A stretch of 64,000 nucleotides of DNA from the NCBI RefSeq assembly GCF_041415945.1, contig NZ_JBGCUS010000001.1:1302001-1366000 (forward strand), in the 5' to 3' direction. A program made the position numbers and the translations under genes. Of the stretch, positions 8,171 through 18,033 are shown piece after piece. The notes beneath the pieces were generated by a model that was not told the origin of the DNA, did not search any database, and saw only the letters and a program-made list of their open reading frames with translations. The DNA is from Ancylobacter sp. IITR112. Lineage in GTDB: Bacteria; Pseudomonadota; Alphaproteobacteria; Rhizobiales; Xanthobacteraceae. The stretch's first letter is position 1. Each line of letters starts with the position of its first letter.

Positions 8171-10831
8171 TCAGCCGGCCGCCGTCTTCTTCGCCGCCGC
8201 CTTTTTCGCGGGAGCCTTTTTCGCTGCCGGCTTCTTGGTGGTGGCGGTCTTCTTCGCCGGTGCCTTCTCGGATGCGGGTTTCGCCGCCGCGCGGCGCGCC
8301 GGCTTGGCCGGGGCGGAGCCGGCCTTGGCGGTGATGAGCTCCACCGCCTGTTCCAGCGTCACCGCTTCCGGGTCCATGTCCTTGGGCAGGGTGGCGTTCA
8401 CCTTGCCATGGTTGACATAGGCGCCGAAGCGGCCCGGGCGCACGGTGATCGCCCCGCCGAGGGTGGGATGCTCGCCCAGCTCGCGCCCGCCGACCGCGCC
8501 GCGCCGGCCGGGGCCCTTGCTCTGCTTGTCGGCGATCAGCGCCACCGCCCGGTTGAGGCCGATGGCGAGGATGTCGTCGCCCGGCTCGATATTGGCGTAG
8601 GTCTTGCCGGTCTGGACATAGGGGCCGAAGCGGCCAATGCCGGCGAGGATCGGCTCGCCGGTCTCGGGATGAAGGCCGATCTCGCGCGGCAGGGACAGCA
8701 GCGCCAGCGCGGTGTCGAGATCGACATCGGCGGGCGCAAGGCCCTTGGGCAGGCTGGAGCGCTTGGGCTTCTCGCCGTCCTTGCCCTCGCCGAGCTGGAG
8801 ATAGGTGCCGAAGCGGCCGGCGCGGATGGTCACTTCCAGCCCGCTCACCGGATCGGTGCCGAGCACGCGGGTGCCGTTGGCGTCGCCGCCATTGGCCTCG
8901 TCCGCGCCCTGCGCCGCGAGCGGGCGGGTGTATTTGCACTCGGGATAGTTCGAGCAGCCGATGAAGGCGCCGAATTTGCCCACCTTCAGCGACAGCCGGC
9001 CGGTGCCGCAGGTCGGGCAGATGCGCGGGTCCGAACCGTCTTCCTTGGGCGGGAAGATGTGGGCGGTGAGCATGCCGTCGAGCGCGGAGATGACATCGGA
9101 GACGCGCAGCTCCTTGGTCTCGCCAACGGCGGCCATGAAGTCGCGCCAGAAGTCCCGCAGCACGTCCTTCCACTGCAGCTCACCATTGGAAATGCGGTCG
9201 AGCTTCTCCTCAAGATCGGCCGTGAAGTCATATTCGACATAGCGGTCGAAGAAGCTTTCCAGGAAGGCGGTGACGAGACGCCCCTTGTCCTCGGGCACCA
9301 GACGGCGCTTGTCGAGCTTCACATATTCGCGGTCGCGCAGCACGGCGAGCACGGAGGCATAGGTCGAGGGCCGGCCGATGCCCAGTTCTTCCATGCGCTT
9401 GACCAGCGACGCCTCGGAATAGCGCGGCGGCGGCTCGGTGAAGTGCTGGTCGGCCTTGATGCCCTTGTTGGCAAGCGCTTCGCCCGCTGCCATGGACGGC
9501 AGGCGGCGGCTCTCCTCGTCGTCCTCGTCGTCGTCGCTGCCCTCGCGGTAGAGGGTGAGGAAGCCGTCGAACTTGATGACGGTGCCGGTGGCGCGCAGCT
9601 CCAGCGCCCGGCCGCCGGCCTTGGCGTCGATATCGACGGTGGTGCGTTCCAGCTCGGCCGATTCCATCTGGCTGGCGATGGTGCGCAGCCAGATCAGCTC
9701 ATAGAGCTTGGCCTGGTCGGGCTCCAACTGGCGGATCACGTCCTTCGGCCGGCGCGACAGGTCAGTCGGACGGATCGCCTCATGCGCTTCCTGCGCGTTC
9801 TTCGCCTTGGCGGAATATTTGCGCGGGGCGGACGGGACGTAGCGATCGCCATAGTCGCGGGCGATCACCGAGCGGGCGCCAGCCACCGCTTCCGGCGCCA
9901 TGTCGACGCCGTCGGTCCGCATATAGGTGATGAGGCCGACCGTCTCGCCGCCGACATCAATGCCCTCATAGAGCCGCTGGGCGATGCGCATGGTGATGGC
10001 CGGGGCGAAGCCGAGCTTGCGGCTCGCTTCCTGCTGCAGCGTCGAGGTGGTGAAGGGCGGGGAGGGGTTGCGCCGCGCCGGCTTGGCCTCGACCGAGCGC
10101 ACCTTGAAATCCGCCTTTTCCAGCGCGGCGCGGAAATCGGCCGCCTCGGCCTCGGTGCCGACATCCAGACGGGTGATCTTCTTGCCATCGGCGCCGACGA
10201 GGCGGGCCTCGAAGCTCTCCTGCCGCGGCGTCGCCAACTGGGCGGCGATCGACCAGTATTCGCGCTTGACGAAGGTTTCGATCTCGCGCTCGCGGTCGCA
10301 GACGAGGCGCAGCGCCACCGACTGCACCCTCCCGGCCGAACGGGCGCCGGGCAGCTTGCGCCACAGCACCGGCGAGAGGGTGAAGCCGACGAGATAATCC
10401 AGCGCGCGGCGGGCGAGATAGGCATCGACCAGCGCGGCGTCGATGACGCGAGGGTGCTTCATCGCGTCCAGCACCGCCTGCTTGGTGATGGCGTTGAACA
10501 CGACGCGGGAGACCGGCTGGGCCTTGAGCGCACGCTTTTCCTTCAGCACTTCCAGCACGTGCCAGGAAATCGCCTCGCCTTCGCGATCCGGGTCGGTGGC
10601 GAGGATGAGGCCGTCCGCCTCCTTCACCGCGCGGGCAATGTCGGACAGCCGCTTCTGCGCCTTGGGATCGACATCCCACAGCATGCGGAAATCGTCTTCC
10701 GGGTTGACCGAGCCATCCTTCGCCGGAAGGTCGCGTACGTGCCCATACGAGGCGAAGACCTCGTAGCCCGATCCGAGATATTTGTTGATCGTCTTCGCCT
10801 TGGCAGGCGATTCGACGATGACGACCTGCAT
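8171..10831 (-). CDS. topA: DNA topoisomerase I
   Basis: An 886-residue type IA topoisomerase that relaxes negative supercoils. The N-terminal TOPRIM domain starts MQVVIVESPAKAKTI and contains DPDREGEAISWH. The catalytic tyrosine is in GLITYMRTDG, and a C4 zinc finger (CPTCG...CSNYPECKY) lies in the C-terminal part. Several repeated topo-C modules (GRFGxYxxxG) follow, with a lysine/alanine-rich tail (KKAPAKKAAAKK type) common in alphaproteobacterial TopA. The start is the ATG directly before QVVIVES; the longer frame is not conserved. Confidence 0.95.
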   Translation of the reverse strand: MQVVIVESPAKAKTINKYLGSGYEVFASYGHVRDLPAKDGSVNPEDDFRMLWDVDPKAQKRLSDIARAVKEADGLILATDPDREGEAISWHVLEVLKEKRALKAQPVSRVVFNAITKQAVLDAMKHPRVIDAALVDAYLARRALDYLVGFTLSPVLWRKLPGARSAGRVQSVALRLVCDREREIETFVKREYWSIAAQLATPRQESFEARLVGADGKKITRLDVGTEAEAADFRAALEKADFKVRSVEAKPARRNPSPPFTTSTLQQEASRKLGFAPAITMRIAQRLYEGIDVGGETVGLITYMRTDGVDMAPEAVAGARSVIARDYGDRYVPSAPRKYSAKAKNAQEAHEAIRPTDLSRRPKDVIRQLEPDQAKLYELIWLRTIASQMESAELERTTVDIDAKAGGRALELRATGTVIKFDGFLTLYREGSDDDEDDEESRRLPSMAAGEALANKGIKADQHFTEPPPRYSEASLVKRMEELGIGRPSTYASVLAVLRDREYVKLDKRRLVPEDKGRLVTAFLESFFDRYVEYDFTADLEEKLDRISNGELQWKDVLRDFWRDFMAAVGETKELRVSDVISALDGMLTAHIFPPKEDGSDPRICPTCGTGRLSLKVGKFGAFIGCSNYPECKYTRPLAAQGADEANGGDANGTRVLGTDPVSGLEVTIRAGRFGTYLQLGEGKDGEKPKRSSLPKGLAPADVDLDTALALLSLPREIGLHPETGEPILAGIGRFGPYVQTGKTYANIEPGDDILAIGLNRAVALIADKQSKGPGRRGAVGGRELGEHPTLGGAITVRPGRFGAYVNHGKVNATLPKDMDPEAVTLEQAVELITAKAGSAPAKPARRAAAKPASEKAPAKKTATTKKPAAKKAPAKKAAAKKTAAG

Positions 10832-11107
10832 GTGCGCGCCACGTCCGTTGAGGGGTCCAGCCCGGGAGGCCGGGAAAATGGGGTAGAGGCCCCGGTGTGT
10901 CAAATGCCAAGCACGCACCGTGCCGCGCAAGGGGACGCCGAGCGCGTGCTCGCGGTGTTTGCGCTCATGCGGATGCCGGCCGCCGCGGGGCGGCGGAGGG
11001 CTGCGCGGTTAGGTTGTGTAACTTGCTCAGATACACGCATTTGGCGTGACAAGCGCCAGCGCTGTGATACGCTCGTTTCCGCCGCCATCAGCAACGGACG
11101 CCCCGAC

Positions 11108-11323
11108 GTGACCGACGATGATCCCGAGCGAACGCCGGTGAGGGAAGCGGCGGACTATATCGCCAGCCTGACCGAGGAACTCGCGACGCTCGCCGCGCGC
11201 AACAGGCTGGAAATTCTGAGCTATCTGCTCGAAATGGCCTGCATGGAGGCGCGCGATGTGGCGAGCCGGGAGAGCGAACCGCGCCGCTGGCGGCGGGGTG
11301 CGCGCTCGGTCGAGGCGCCCTAG
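11108..11323 (+). CDS. Conserved small hypothetical protein
   Basis: A 71-residue soluble, acidic, helical protein of unknown function, with core EAADYIASLTEELATLA followed by LEILSYLLEMA. I recognise this as a small family widespread in Hyphomicrobiales near topA/dprA. Start is GTG in front of TDDDPERTPV. The last codon TAG is the first three bases of a dispersed repeat (TAGAGCAATT), so the C-terminal Arg-rich tail may have been altered when the repeat inserted. Confidence 0.65.
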   Translation: MTDDDPERTPVREAADYIASLTEELATLAARNRLEILSYLLEMACMEARDVASRESEPRRWRRGARSVEAP

Positions 11324-11440
11324 AGCAATTCCCGCAAAGGTGCAGGGCGGTTTTGCGACAGGAATTGCGTATAATCAGAGAGCTAGAGCACGTTCCGATC
11401 TGATTGCACCGCAATCAGATCGTTAAAACGTTCTCTATCC
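11321..11440. repeat. Dispersed hairpin repeat, copy 1
   Basis: An intergenic palindromic element beginning TAGAGCAATTCCCGC. It contains the hairpin arms GCAATTCC/GGAATTGC and, further right, an 11-bp perfect palindrome GATCTGATTGC-ACC-GCAATCAGATC (11397-11421). Its first 67 bases match the reverse complement of the copy at 17.9-18.03 kb at 60 positions. It separates the small gene on the left from dprA. Confidence 0.85.
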
Positions 11441-11478
11441 ATAACTTAGAGACTGATCCGTGGCGCGGTCCGCCGCGC

Positions 11479-12591
11479 TCAGGCGAGCAGCGAGACGCTG
11501 CCGTCGCGGTGGCGCTCCAGCCGGCCCGCCAGTTCCAGCTCCAGCAGCAGGATCTGCACCTCGCTGACCGTGGCGGCCGAGAGCGCGACCAATTCGTCCA
11601 CCGGCAGCGGCGAGGGCCCGAGCAAGGCGAGCAGGCGCGCGCGCATATCGTCGCTCGGCTCGGCGGCTTCCATGCCCGGCGTGTCTTCCTCCATATCGAG
11701 CGCCGGCGGGCGGTCACGCAGGGCGGCGAGGGCTTCCAGCACATCTTCCGCCCCCGTGACCAACGCGGCGCCCTGCTTGATCAGCGCATTGGTTCCGCCA
11801 GCGCGCGGATCGAGCGGCGAGCCGGGCACCGCCAGCACCTCGCGCCCCTGTTCGGCGGCGAGGCGGGCGGTGATGAGCGAGCCGGAGCGCTCGGCCGCCT
11901 CCACCACCACGACACCCAGCGAGAGGCCCGACACCAGCCGGTTGCGGCGGGGAAAATCGCGGGCGCGCGGCTCCCAGCCCATCGGCATTTCCGACAGCAC
12001 CGCGCCGGTCTCGGCGATGCGCGCCAGCAGCGGTTCGTTCTCGCGCGGATAGGGCCGGTCATGCCCGCCGGCGATGACGGCGATGGTGCCGGTGGCAAGG
12101 CTCGCCTCATGGGCGGCGGCGTCGATGCCGCGCGCCAGACCCGAGGCCACGACCCAGCCCGCCGCGCCGAGGCCGCGCGCGAGGCGCTGGGTGATGGTGC
12201 GCCCGGCGCCGGAAGCGTCGCGGGCGCCGACAATGGCGACGGTGGGGCGGGCCAGCAGTTCCGCCCGGCCGCGCAAAGCGAGCAGCGGCGGGGCGTCGTC
12301 GATGGCGCGCAGCAGGGCGGGATAGTCCGGCTCGCCCAGCGCGATGAAGCGGCCGCCGAGCCGCGCCAGCGCCGCCATCTCGGCCTCGGCCTCGGCGATC
12401 GAGGGCACGCGCGGGGCGAGCAGCCCGCCGCCGCGACGGGCGAGCTCGGGCAGCGCCTCGAGCGCGGCGGCGGCGCCGCCGAAGCGGTTGATCAGCCCGC
12501 GAAAGGAGCGGGGGCCGACATGCTCGGTGCGGATGAGGCGGAGCCAGTCGCGGCGCTGTTCGTGATCGAGATGAACGCCGCGCCCGCTCAC
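11479..12591 (-). CDS. dprA: DNA-processing protein DprA
   Basis: A 370-residue DprA/Smf protein that loads RecA on incoming single-stranded DNA during transformation. An N-terminal SAM-like region is followed by the Rossmann core with [26 protein letters not shown] and RNRLVSGLS, and a C-terminal winged-helix DprA_WH module (about 300-370). The start is GTG, 3 bp past the stop of plsY, suggesting translation coupled to plsY and pyrBC. Confidence 0.93.
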   Translation of the reverse strand: MSGRGVHLDHEQRRDWLRLIRTEHVGPRSFRGLINRFGGAAAALEALPELARRGGGLLAPRVPSIAEAEAEMAALARLGGRFIALGEPDYPALLRAIDDAPPLLALRGRAELLARPTVAIVGARDASGAGRTITQRLARGLGAAGWVVASGLARGIDAAAHEASLATGTIAVIAGGHDRPYPRENEPLLARIAETGAVLSEMPMGWEPRARDFPRRNRLVSGLSLGVVVVEAAERSGSLITARLAAEQGREVLAVPGSPLDPRAGGTNALIKQGAALVTGAEDVLEALAALRDRPPALDMEEDTPGMEAAEPSDDMRARLLALLGPSPLPVDELVALSAATVSEVQILLLELELAGRLERHRDGSVSLLA

Positions 12592-12594
12592 GCG

Positions 12595-13200
12595 CTATCC
12601 CTTCTTGCCGATCCGCCCTTCGGTGCCGTCGAGAAGGCGGCGTATATTGGCGCGGTGCATGAACCACAGCAGCGCGGCGAGCAGGCTCAGCAGCAGGCCG
12701 ACAGGGGTCGAGGCGAGGAAGAAGGCCGAAAGCGCGGTGGCGACGCTGGCCACCAGCGCGGCGAGGGAGGAATAGCGGGTGAGAAAGGCGACGCCGAGCC
12801 AGGCGGCCGCGAACACCAGCGCCGCCGGCCAGGCCAGCGCCAGCGTGACGCCGAGAAAGGTGGCGACGCCCTTGCCGCCCTTGAAACCGAGCCAGACCGG
12901 GAAGAGATGGCCGAGAAAGGCGCCCAGCGCCGCCACCAGTGCCGCCTCGGGCCCGAGCCATGCCAGCGCCAGCAGCACGGCCACGGTGCCCTTCAGCGCG
13001 TCGCCCAGCAGTGTCGCGGCGGCGAGGCCCTTGCGGCCGGTGCGCAGCACATTGGTGGCGCCGATATTGCCGGAGCCGATGCTGCGAATATCCTGCGTGC
13101 CGGCCATCCGGGTGAGGAGGAGGCCGAACGGGATCGAGCCGAGCACATAGCCCAGCAGCAGCGCGGCGATGTTCGACAGAGCGGGCAGGGATGCGTTCAT
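12595..13200 (-). CDS. plsY: Glycerol-3-phosphate acyltransferase PlsY
   Basis: A 201-residue integral membrane acyl-phosphate:glycerol-3-phosphate acyltransferase, the first step of phospholipid synthesis. Visible are the family motifs [14 protein letters not shown] after the first helix and [17 protein letters not shown] in the second conserved loop, among about five to seven TM segments. Start at [10 protein letters not shown]. Gene order pyrB-pyrC-plsY-dprA is the usual one. Confidence 0.94.
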   Translation of the reverse strand: MNASLPALSNIAALLLGYVLGSIPFGLLLTRMAGTQDIRSIGSGNIGATNVLRTGRKGLAAATLLGDALKGTVAVLLALAWLGPEAALVAALGAFLGHLFPVWLGFKGGKGVATFLGVTLALAWPAALVFAAAWLGVAFLTRYSSLAALVASVATALSAFFLASTPVGLLLSLLAALLWFMHRANIRRLLDGTEGRIGKKG

Positions 13201-13262
13201 GCCTGCGACCTTACAGACTTCCGGGCGGTTGCACAGGGCCGCGCGGCGCGCCGCCGGCCCGG

Positions 13263-14570
13263 TCACACATATTCATAGACCGTGCGGCCGGCGACCAGCG
13301 TGCGCACCACCCGGCCCTCGAACCGGGCTTCGTCGAAGGGGGTGTTGCGGCAGCGCGACTTGAGGGTGAGCGGGTCGAGGATCCACGCTTCGTCCAGCGC
13401 GAGCAGCGCGATATCCGCCCGCGCGCCGGGGCGCAGCGTGCCGGCCGGCAGGCCGAGGCGTTCCGCCGGCCGGGTCGACATGGCGCGGATCAGCGTCATC
13501 AGGTCGAGCGCGCCCGCGGTGACGAGGCGCAGGCCGGCGGCGAGCATGGTCTCCAGCCCCACCGCGCCGAAAGCGGCTTCGGAGAAGGGCAGGCGCTTCA
13601 CCTCCACATCCTGCGGGTTGTGGTCGGAGACGATGATGTCGATCAGCCCCTCCGCCACCGCCTCGACCAGCGCGACGCGGTCATCCTCCGCCCGCAGCGG
13701 CGGGGTCAGCTTGAAGAAGGTGCGGTAGCCGACCACGTCGCGCTCATTGAGCGTGAGATGGTTGATCGAGGCCGAGGCGGTGACGTCGATGCCCGCGTCT
13801 TTCGCCCGGCGCAGCACGTCGAGCGAATCGGCGCAGGTGAGCGAGGCGGCGTGGTAGCGCCCGCCGGTGATGGCGGCGAGCCGCACATCGCGCTCGAACA
13901 CGATGGTTTCCGCCGCTTTCGACAGGCCGGCGAGGCCGAGGCGCGAGGCAAGTTCGCCTTCATTCATAACGCCTTCGCCGGCGAGGCTCGCATCCTGGGT
14001 GTGGTGGACGATGAGCGCGCCGAAATCGCGGCCATAGGTCAGCGCCCGGCGCAGCACCTGCGCCGAGCCGATGGAGCGGGTGCCGTCGGTGAAGGCGACC
14101 GCCCCGGCGGCGCCGAGCAGGCCGATCTCCGTCATTTCCCGCCCTTCCAGCCCCTTGGTGAGGGCGGCCATGGGGTGGACATGGACGATGGCGGTGTCGC
14201 GCGCCCGGCGCAGGATGAAGTCGACAATGGCGGGATCGTCGATGACCGGGTCGGTGTCAGGCTGGCAGATGATGGTGGTGACGCCGCCCGCCGCCGCCGC
14301 CTGGCTGGCGGAGGCCAGCGTCTCGCGGTGCTCGGCCCCCGGCTCGCCGATGAAGGCGCGCATGTCGACAAGGCCCGGCACGGCGACCAGCCGGCGGCAA
14401 TCGACGATCTCGGTGTCGGGCGGCAGGCCGTCGGCGAGGTTGGGCGCGATGTCCTTGATCACGCCGTCGGCGACGAGGATGTCGCCGTGAATGTCGAGGT
14501 CGCGCGAGGGATCGAGGATGCGCGCCTTGGCGAGCAGGGTCGGGTGGGGAGCGGGGCGGGGCTCATGCAT
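13263..14570 (-). CDS. pyrC: Dihydroorotase-like protein, probably inactive PyrC'
   Basis: A 435-residue amidohydrolase-fold protein of the long dihydroorotase class, overlapping the end of pyrB by 8 bp. The metal-binding D-x-H-x-H motif of active enzymes is replaced by [11 protein letters not shown], so both zinc-ligand histidines are missing. This matches the pseudo-dihydroorotases (PyrC') known next to pyrB in Pseudomonas, which are structural partners of aspartate transcarbamoylase. Other parts ([32 protein letters not shown]) are well kept. A separate active dihydroorotase should exist elsewhere in the genome. Confidence 0.85.
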   Translation of the reverse strand: MHEPRPAPHPTLLAKARILDPSRDLDIHGDILVADGVIKDIAPNLADGLPPDTEIVDCRRLVAVPGLVDMRAFIGEPGAEHRETLASASQAAAAGGVTTIICQPDTDPVIDDPAIVDFILRRARDTAIVHVHPMAALTKGLEGREMTEIGLLGAAGAVAFTDGTRSIGSAQVLRRALTYGRDFGALIVHHTQDASLAGEGVMNEGELASRLGLAGLSKAAETIVFERDVRLAAITGGRYHAASLTCADSLDVLRRAKDAGIDVTASASINHLTLNERDVVGYRTFFKLTPPLRAEDDRVALVEAVAEGLIDIIVSDHNPQDVEVKRLPFSEAAFGAVGLETMLAAGLRLVTAGALDLMTLIRAMSTRPAERLGLPAGTLRPGARADIALLALDEAWILDPLTLKSRCRNTPFDEARFEGRVVRTLVAGRTVYEYV

Positions 14571-15516
14571 TGGGGAGATTCCGCGAGAGAGCGTCGAGCA
14601 CGGCCATGCGAACGGCGACGCCCATCTCGACCTGTTCGCGGATGAGCGACTGCGCGCCGTCGGCCACCGCCGAATCGATCTCGACGCCGCGATTCATCGG
14701 GCCGGGATGCATCACCAGCGCGTCGGGCCTAGCATAGCGCAGCTTGGCCTCGTCCAGCCCCCAGAAATGGAAATATTCTTTCACTGAGGGCACATAGGAG
14801 CCGTTCATGCGTTCGCGCTGGAGGCGCAGCATCATCACGATGTCCACATCCGCCAGCCCCTCGCGCATGTCGCCATAGACGGTGACGCCGAAGCGGTCGA
14901 TGTCCTTGGGCAGCAGGGTCGGCGGGGCGATGACGCGCACCTGCGCGCCCAGCGCCTGCAGCAGCAGCATGTTGGAACGGGCGACGCGCGAATGGGTGAT
15001 GTCGCCGCAAATGGCGACGGTGAGCCCTTCGATGCGGCCCTTGTTGCGGCGGATGGTGAGCGCGTCGAGCAGTGCTTGCGTCGGGTGCTCATGCGCGCCG
15101 TCGCCGGCGTTGACCACGGCGCAGTCGACCTTGCGGGCGAGCAGTTCCACCGCGCCCGAGGCGCTGTGGCGGACGATCAGCACATCCGGGTGCATGGCGT
15201 TGAGCGTCGCGGCGGTGTCGATGAGCGTTTCGCCCTTCTTCACCGAGGAGGTGGAGACCGACATGTTCATCACATCGGCGCCGAGGCGCTTGCCGGCGAT
15301 TTCGAACGAGGCCTGGGTGCGGGTCGAGGCCTCGAAGAACAGGTTGATCTGCGTGCGCCCGCGCAGGGTTGCGCGCTTCTTCTCGACCTGGCGGTTGAGC
15401 AGCACGAATTCTTCCGCGAGGTCGAGAAGGCCGATGATCTCCTGCGGAGACAGGCCCTCAATGCCGAGAAGGTCGCGGCGCGGGAGGGTGAAGCTGGCGG
15501 TCGGGTTCGATGTCAT
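14563..15516 (-). CDS. pyrB: Aspartate carbamoyltransferase catalytic chain
   Basis: A 317-residue aspartate transcarbamoylase that makes carbamoyl-aspartate for pyrimidine synthesis. The carbamoyl-phosphate loop STRTQASFE, the HPTQALLD motif and the SVKKGET loop are intact. I start at MTSNPTASF, whose upstream sequence has no coding similarity. It leads the pyrB-pyrC'-plsY-dprA operon. Confidence 0.95.
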   Translation of the reverse strand: MTSNPTASFTLPRRDLLGIEGLSPQEIIGLLDLAEEFVLLNRQVEKKRATLRGRTQINLFFEASTRTQASFEIAGKRLGADVMNMSVSTSSVKKGETLIDTAATLNAMHPDVLIVRHSASGAVELLARKVDCAVVNAGDGAHEHPTQALLDALTIRRNKGRIEGLTVAICGDITHSRVARSNMLLLQALGAQVRVIAPPTLLPKDIDRFGVTVYGDMREGLADVDIVMMLRLQRERMNGSYVPSVKEYFHFWGLDEAKLRYARPDALVMHPGPMNRGVEIDSAVADGAQSLIREQVEMGVAVRMAVLDALSRNLPNA

Positions 15517-15587
15517 ATCGAAGTCGGCTGGATAGAGGCCGCGAGGGCGGACGGCAAGAAGTTTAGCGCCCGCGCGCGGATTTCCCC

Positions 15588-16520
15588 TCAGAGAAGTGCG
15601 ACGGCGGCGATGACCAGCGGCATGCTGATGGCGGCGAGAACCGTCTCGACGGTGAGGATTTCCGCCAGCAGCGGCGCGTCGCCGCCCATCTGCCGCGCCA
15701 GTACATAGCCATTCGGCGCGGAGGGCACGGCCGCGCCCACCGCGACGATCAGCAGGTCGACCTCGCGCAGGCCGAGCGCGACGCCGATTCCCACCGCGAG
15801 GGCGGGCAGCACGGCGAGCTTGACGAGGCAGGTGAACCAGGTGGCGGCGCGGGGGCGGCGCAGATCCTCCAGTCGCAGCCCGGCGCCGACCACCAGCAGG
15901 CCGAGCGCCAGCGAGGAGCGGCCGAGAATGTCGCCGAAGGTCAGCAGCACCGGCGGCACAGGGAGGTGCAGCGCGTTGATCGCCGCCCCCGCCGCGCAGG
16001 ACCAGATGAAGGGATTGCGCAGGATCTGCTGCAGCAGCAGCCGGTTGCTGGTGGCGGGATTCTCGCCATGGCGCGCCAGCACGATGACGCTGAGTGTGTT
16101 GAGCACCGGGATCATCACCGCCAGCCCCACCGCCGCCACCGCGAGCCCGCGCGGGCCGGCGAGGGCGCCGGAGACGGCGAGGGCGATATAGGTGTTCCAG
16201 CGCAGCGCGCCCTGGAACACCGAGGTATAGCCGGGCCCCGGCAGATGGAAGGCGCGGCACAGCGCCGGGCGGGCGAGGCTGAGGCCGAGGCCGGCCAGGG
16301 CGATTGCGCCGAGCAGCGCGGTCGACACCTCGACTACCGCGACTTCGCTCAGATTGGCCCGGGCGATGCTGACCACCAGCAGCGCCGGGAACAGGATGAA
16401 ATAGGTCAGCCGTTCCAGCGCGATCCAGTGCGAGGCCTCGGGCAGCAGCCGGCGCTTGAGCACCGCGCCGAGCGCGATGATGAGGAACACCGGCACCAGC
16501 GCGCCGAGCACAGCGGACAT
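15588..16520 (-). CDS. AEC family (auxin efflux carrier-like) transporter
   Basis: A 310-residue membrane protein with about ten hydrophobic segments in the two-repeat layout of the AEC/MleP family, which exports or exchanges small organic anions. The motif ALAxSGAL and the [15 protein letters not shown] stretch in the C-terminal half fit the family. The substrate cannot be told. It lies 22 bp downstream of ruvX on the same strand. Confidence 0.85.
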   Translation of the reverse strand: MSAVLGALVPVFLIIALGAVLKRRLLPEASHWIALERLTYFILFPALLVVSIARANLSEVAVVEVSTALLGAIALAGLGLSLARPALCRAFHLPGPGYTSVFQGALRWNTYIALAVSGALAGPRGLAVAAVGLAVMIPVLNTLSVIVLARHGENPATSNRLLLQQILRNPFIWSCAAGAAINALHLPVPPVLLTFGDILGRSSLALGLLVVGAGLRLEDLRRPRAATWFTCLVKLAVLPALAVGIGVALGLREVDLLIVAVGAAVPSAPNGYVLARQMGGDAPLLAEILTVETVLAAISMPLVIAAVALL

Positions 16521-16542
16521 TCGGCCGGCTCCCCTGAACCGT

Positions 16543-17025
16543 TCAGCCCGGACCGGCGAGGAAGCGCAGCCGGTCCAGCGCCCCCTGCAGGATGAAGGCG
16601 GCGGCCTGCTGGTCCACCACTTCGGCGCGGCGGGCACGGCTCATATCCATGGCGATCATGTCGCGCTCGACGGCGGCGGTGGAGAGGCGCTCATCCCACA
16701 GGATGATCGGCAGCTCGGTCAGCCGGGCGAGATTGCGGGCGAAGGCGCGGGAGGATTGCGCGCGCGGGCCCTCGCTGCCGTCCATGTTGACCGGCAGGCC
16801 GAGCACGAAGCCGACCGCGCCGCGCGCGGCACCAAGCGAGAGAATCCGCGCGGCATCCGGCGTGAACTGCTTGCGGGCGATGGTCTCCACCGGGGCGGCG
16901 AGGCGCCGGTCGGGATCGGACGAGGCGACGCCGATGGTCTTGGTGCCGAGGTCGAGCCCGATCAGCCCGCCACGGGGCGGTAGCAGCGGGGCGGCGTCGG
17001 TGATGCTGAGGATCGGGGCGGCCAT
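16543..17025 (-). CDS. ruvX: Holliday junction resolvase RuvX/YqgF
   Basis: A 160-residue RNase H-like protein of the YqgF/RuvX family, implicated in pre-16S rRNA 5'-end processing and Holliday junction resolution. Conserved blocks are [12 protein letters not shown] (first catalytic Asp), [13 protein letters not shown], and [12 protein letters not shown] with [11 protein letters not shown] near the C-terminus. I start at [10 protein letters not shown]; an ATG six codons further upstream is possible. Confidence 0.92.
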   Translation of the reverse strand: MAAPILSITDAAPLLPPRGGLIGLDLGTKTIGVASSDPDRRLAAPVETIARKQFTPDAARILSLGAARGAVGFVLGLPVNMDGSEGPRAQSSRAFARNLARLTELPIILWDERLSTAAVERDMIAMDMSRARRAEVVDQQAAAFILQGALDRLRFLAGPG

Positions 17026-17144
17026 GGCGGCATCGCCTAGCATGGCCGCGCGCGCCGCGCCATCGCGGCGGGTGGCCCGGGCTTGTGCGAGCGGGTTCCT
17101 GCCCTATCTTCCCCGCGCTCCCCTGCAATGAAAGAGGCACGGCG

Positions 17145-17849
17145 ATGAAGATCACCTGGTTCGGCCACGCGGCGTTTCGACTCGATTTCGCCGGCACCTC
17201 GGTTCTGATCGACCCCTTCCTGACCGGCAATCCCGCGTTTTCAGGCGACTTCGGCGCGGCCACGGCGGGCGTGTCGCATGTGCTGCTGACCCATGGCCAT
17301 GGCGACCATGTCGGCGACACGGTGGCGATCGCCCGCGCCAATGAGGCGACCGTGGTGGCGAACGCGGACCTCGCCGGCTGGCTCGGCCATCAGGGCGTCG
17401 CCAAGCTGGAGCCGATGAACACCGGCGGCACGATCCATCAGGACGGCTTCACCGTCTCCATGGTGCGGGCCGACCATTCCTCCGGTATGATGGAAGACGG
17501 GCGCACGGTCTATCTCGGCAATGCCAACGGGATCATCGTCAAGGCGCCGGGCGAGCCGACCGTCTGGCACATGGGCGACACCGACATCTTCTCCGACATG
17601 GGCCTCATTGCCGAGCTGCACAGGCCGGATGTGGTGATCGTGCCGATCGGCGACCGCTTCACCATGGGGCCGGAACTCGCTGCGGTGGCGGTGTCGCGCT
17701 ATCTCGGCGGGCTCACCATCATTCCCGCGCATTACGCCACCTTCGGGCTGCTGGAGCCGGGCGCCGAGCGCTTCGTCTCGCTGGTGGGCGAGGAGGCGAC
17801 GGTGGTGGTCCCGGAGAAGGGCGTGGCGGTGGAGATGTCGCGCGGCTGA
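17145..17849 (+). CDS. UPF0173 metal-dependent hydrolase
   Basis: A 234-residue metallo-beta-lactamase-fold hydrolase of the UPF0173 (YtkL) family. The metal-binding signature [11 protein letters not shown] is near residue 46, with [10 protein letters not shown] and IPAHYATFG supplying later ligands. Cytosolic, substrate unknown. Start ATG follows AAAGAGGCACGGCG, a reasonable ribosome site. Confidence 0.9.
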   Translation: MKITWFGHAAFRLDFAGTSVLIDPFLTGNPAFSGDFGAATAGVSHVLLTHGHGDHVGDTVAIARANEATVVANADLAGWLGHQGVAKLEPMNTGGTIHQDGFTVSMVRADHSSGMMEDGRTVYLGNANGIIVKAPGEPTVWHMGDTDIFSDMGLIAELHRPDVVIVPIGDRFTMGPELAAVAVSRYLGGLTIIPAHYATFGLLEPGAERFVSLVGEEATVVVPEKGVAVEMSRG

Positions 17850-17867
17850 ACCGCACGGCGCCGCGTC

Positions 17868-18033
17868 AGAGCGCTTTCGAGCGAAGACGATACCGGTTTG
17901 CGCGAGGAAAACGCGACCCGACAAAGACCGAGATCATGTCACTGTTTCGGTGAAACGGTGACATGATCTAACCCTCTGATTATACGCAATTCCCTTCGCA
18001 AAACCGCTATGCAGCTTTGCGGGAATTGCTCTA
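17868..18033. repeat. Dispersed hairpin repeat, copy 2 (longest)
   Basis: The fullest copy of the intergenic repeat, in reverse orientation to copy 1. From right to left it has the TAGAGCAATTCCCGC end, the hairpin GATCATGTCACTGTTTC-GGT-GAAACGGTGACATGATC (17932-17968, one wobble) and the GATACCGGTTTGCGCGAG block. It fills the gap between two converging genes and provides the TAG stop codon of the gene on the right. Confidence 0.88.

Noticed and set aside
7976..11323. A very long + strand open frame of over 1,100 codons
   Set aside because: It runs antisense through topA; GC-rich DNA leaves stop-free antisense frames. Only its last 71 codons correspond to a real small gene.
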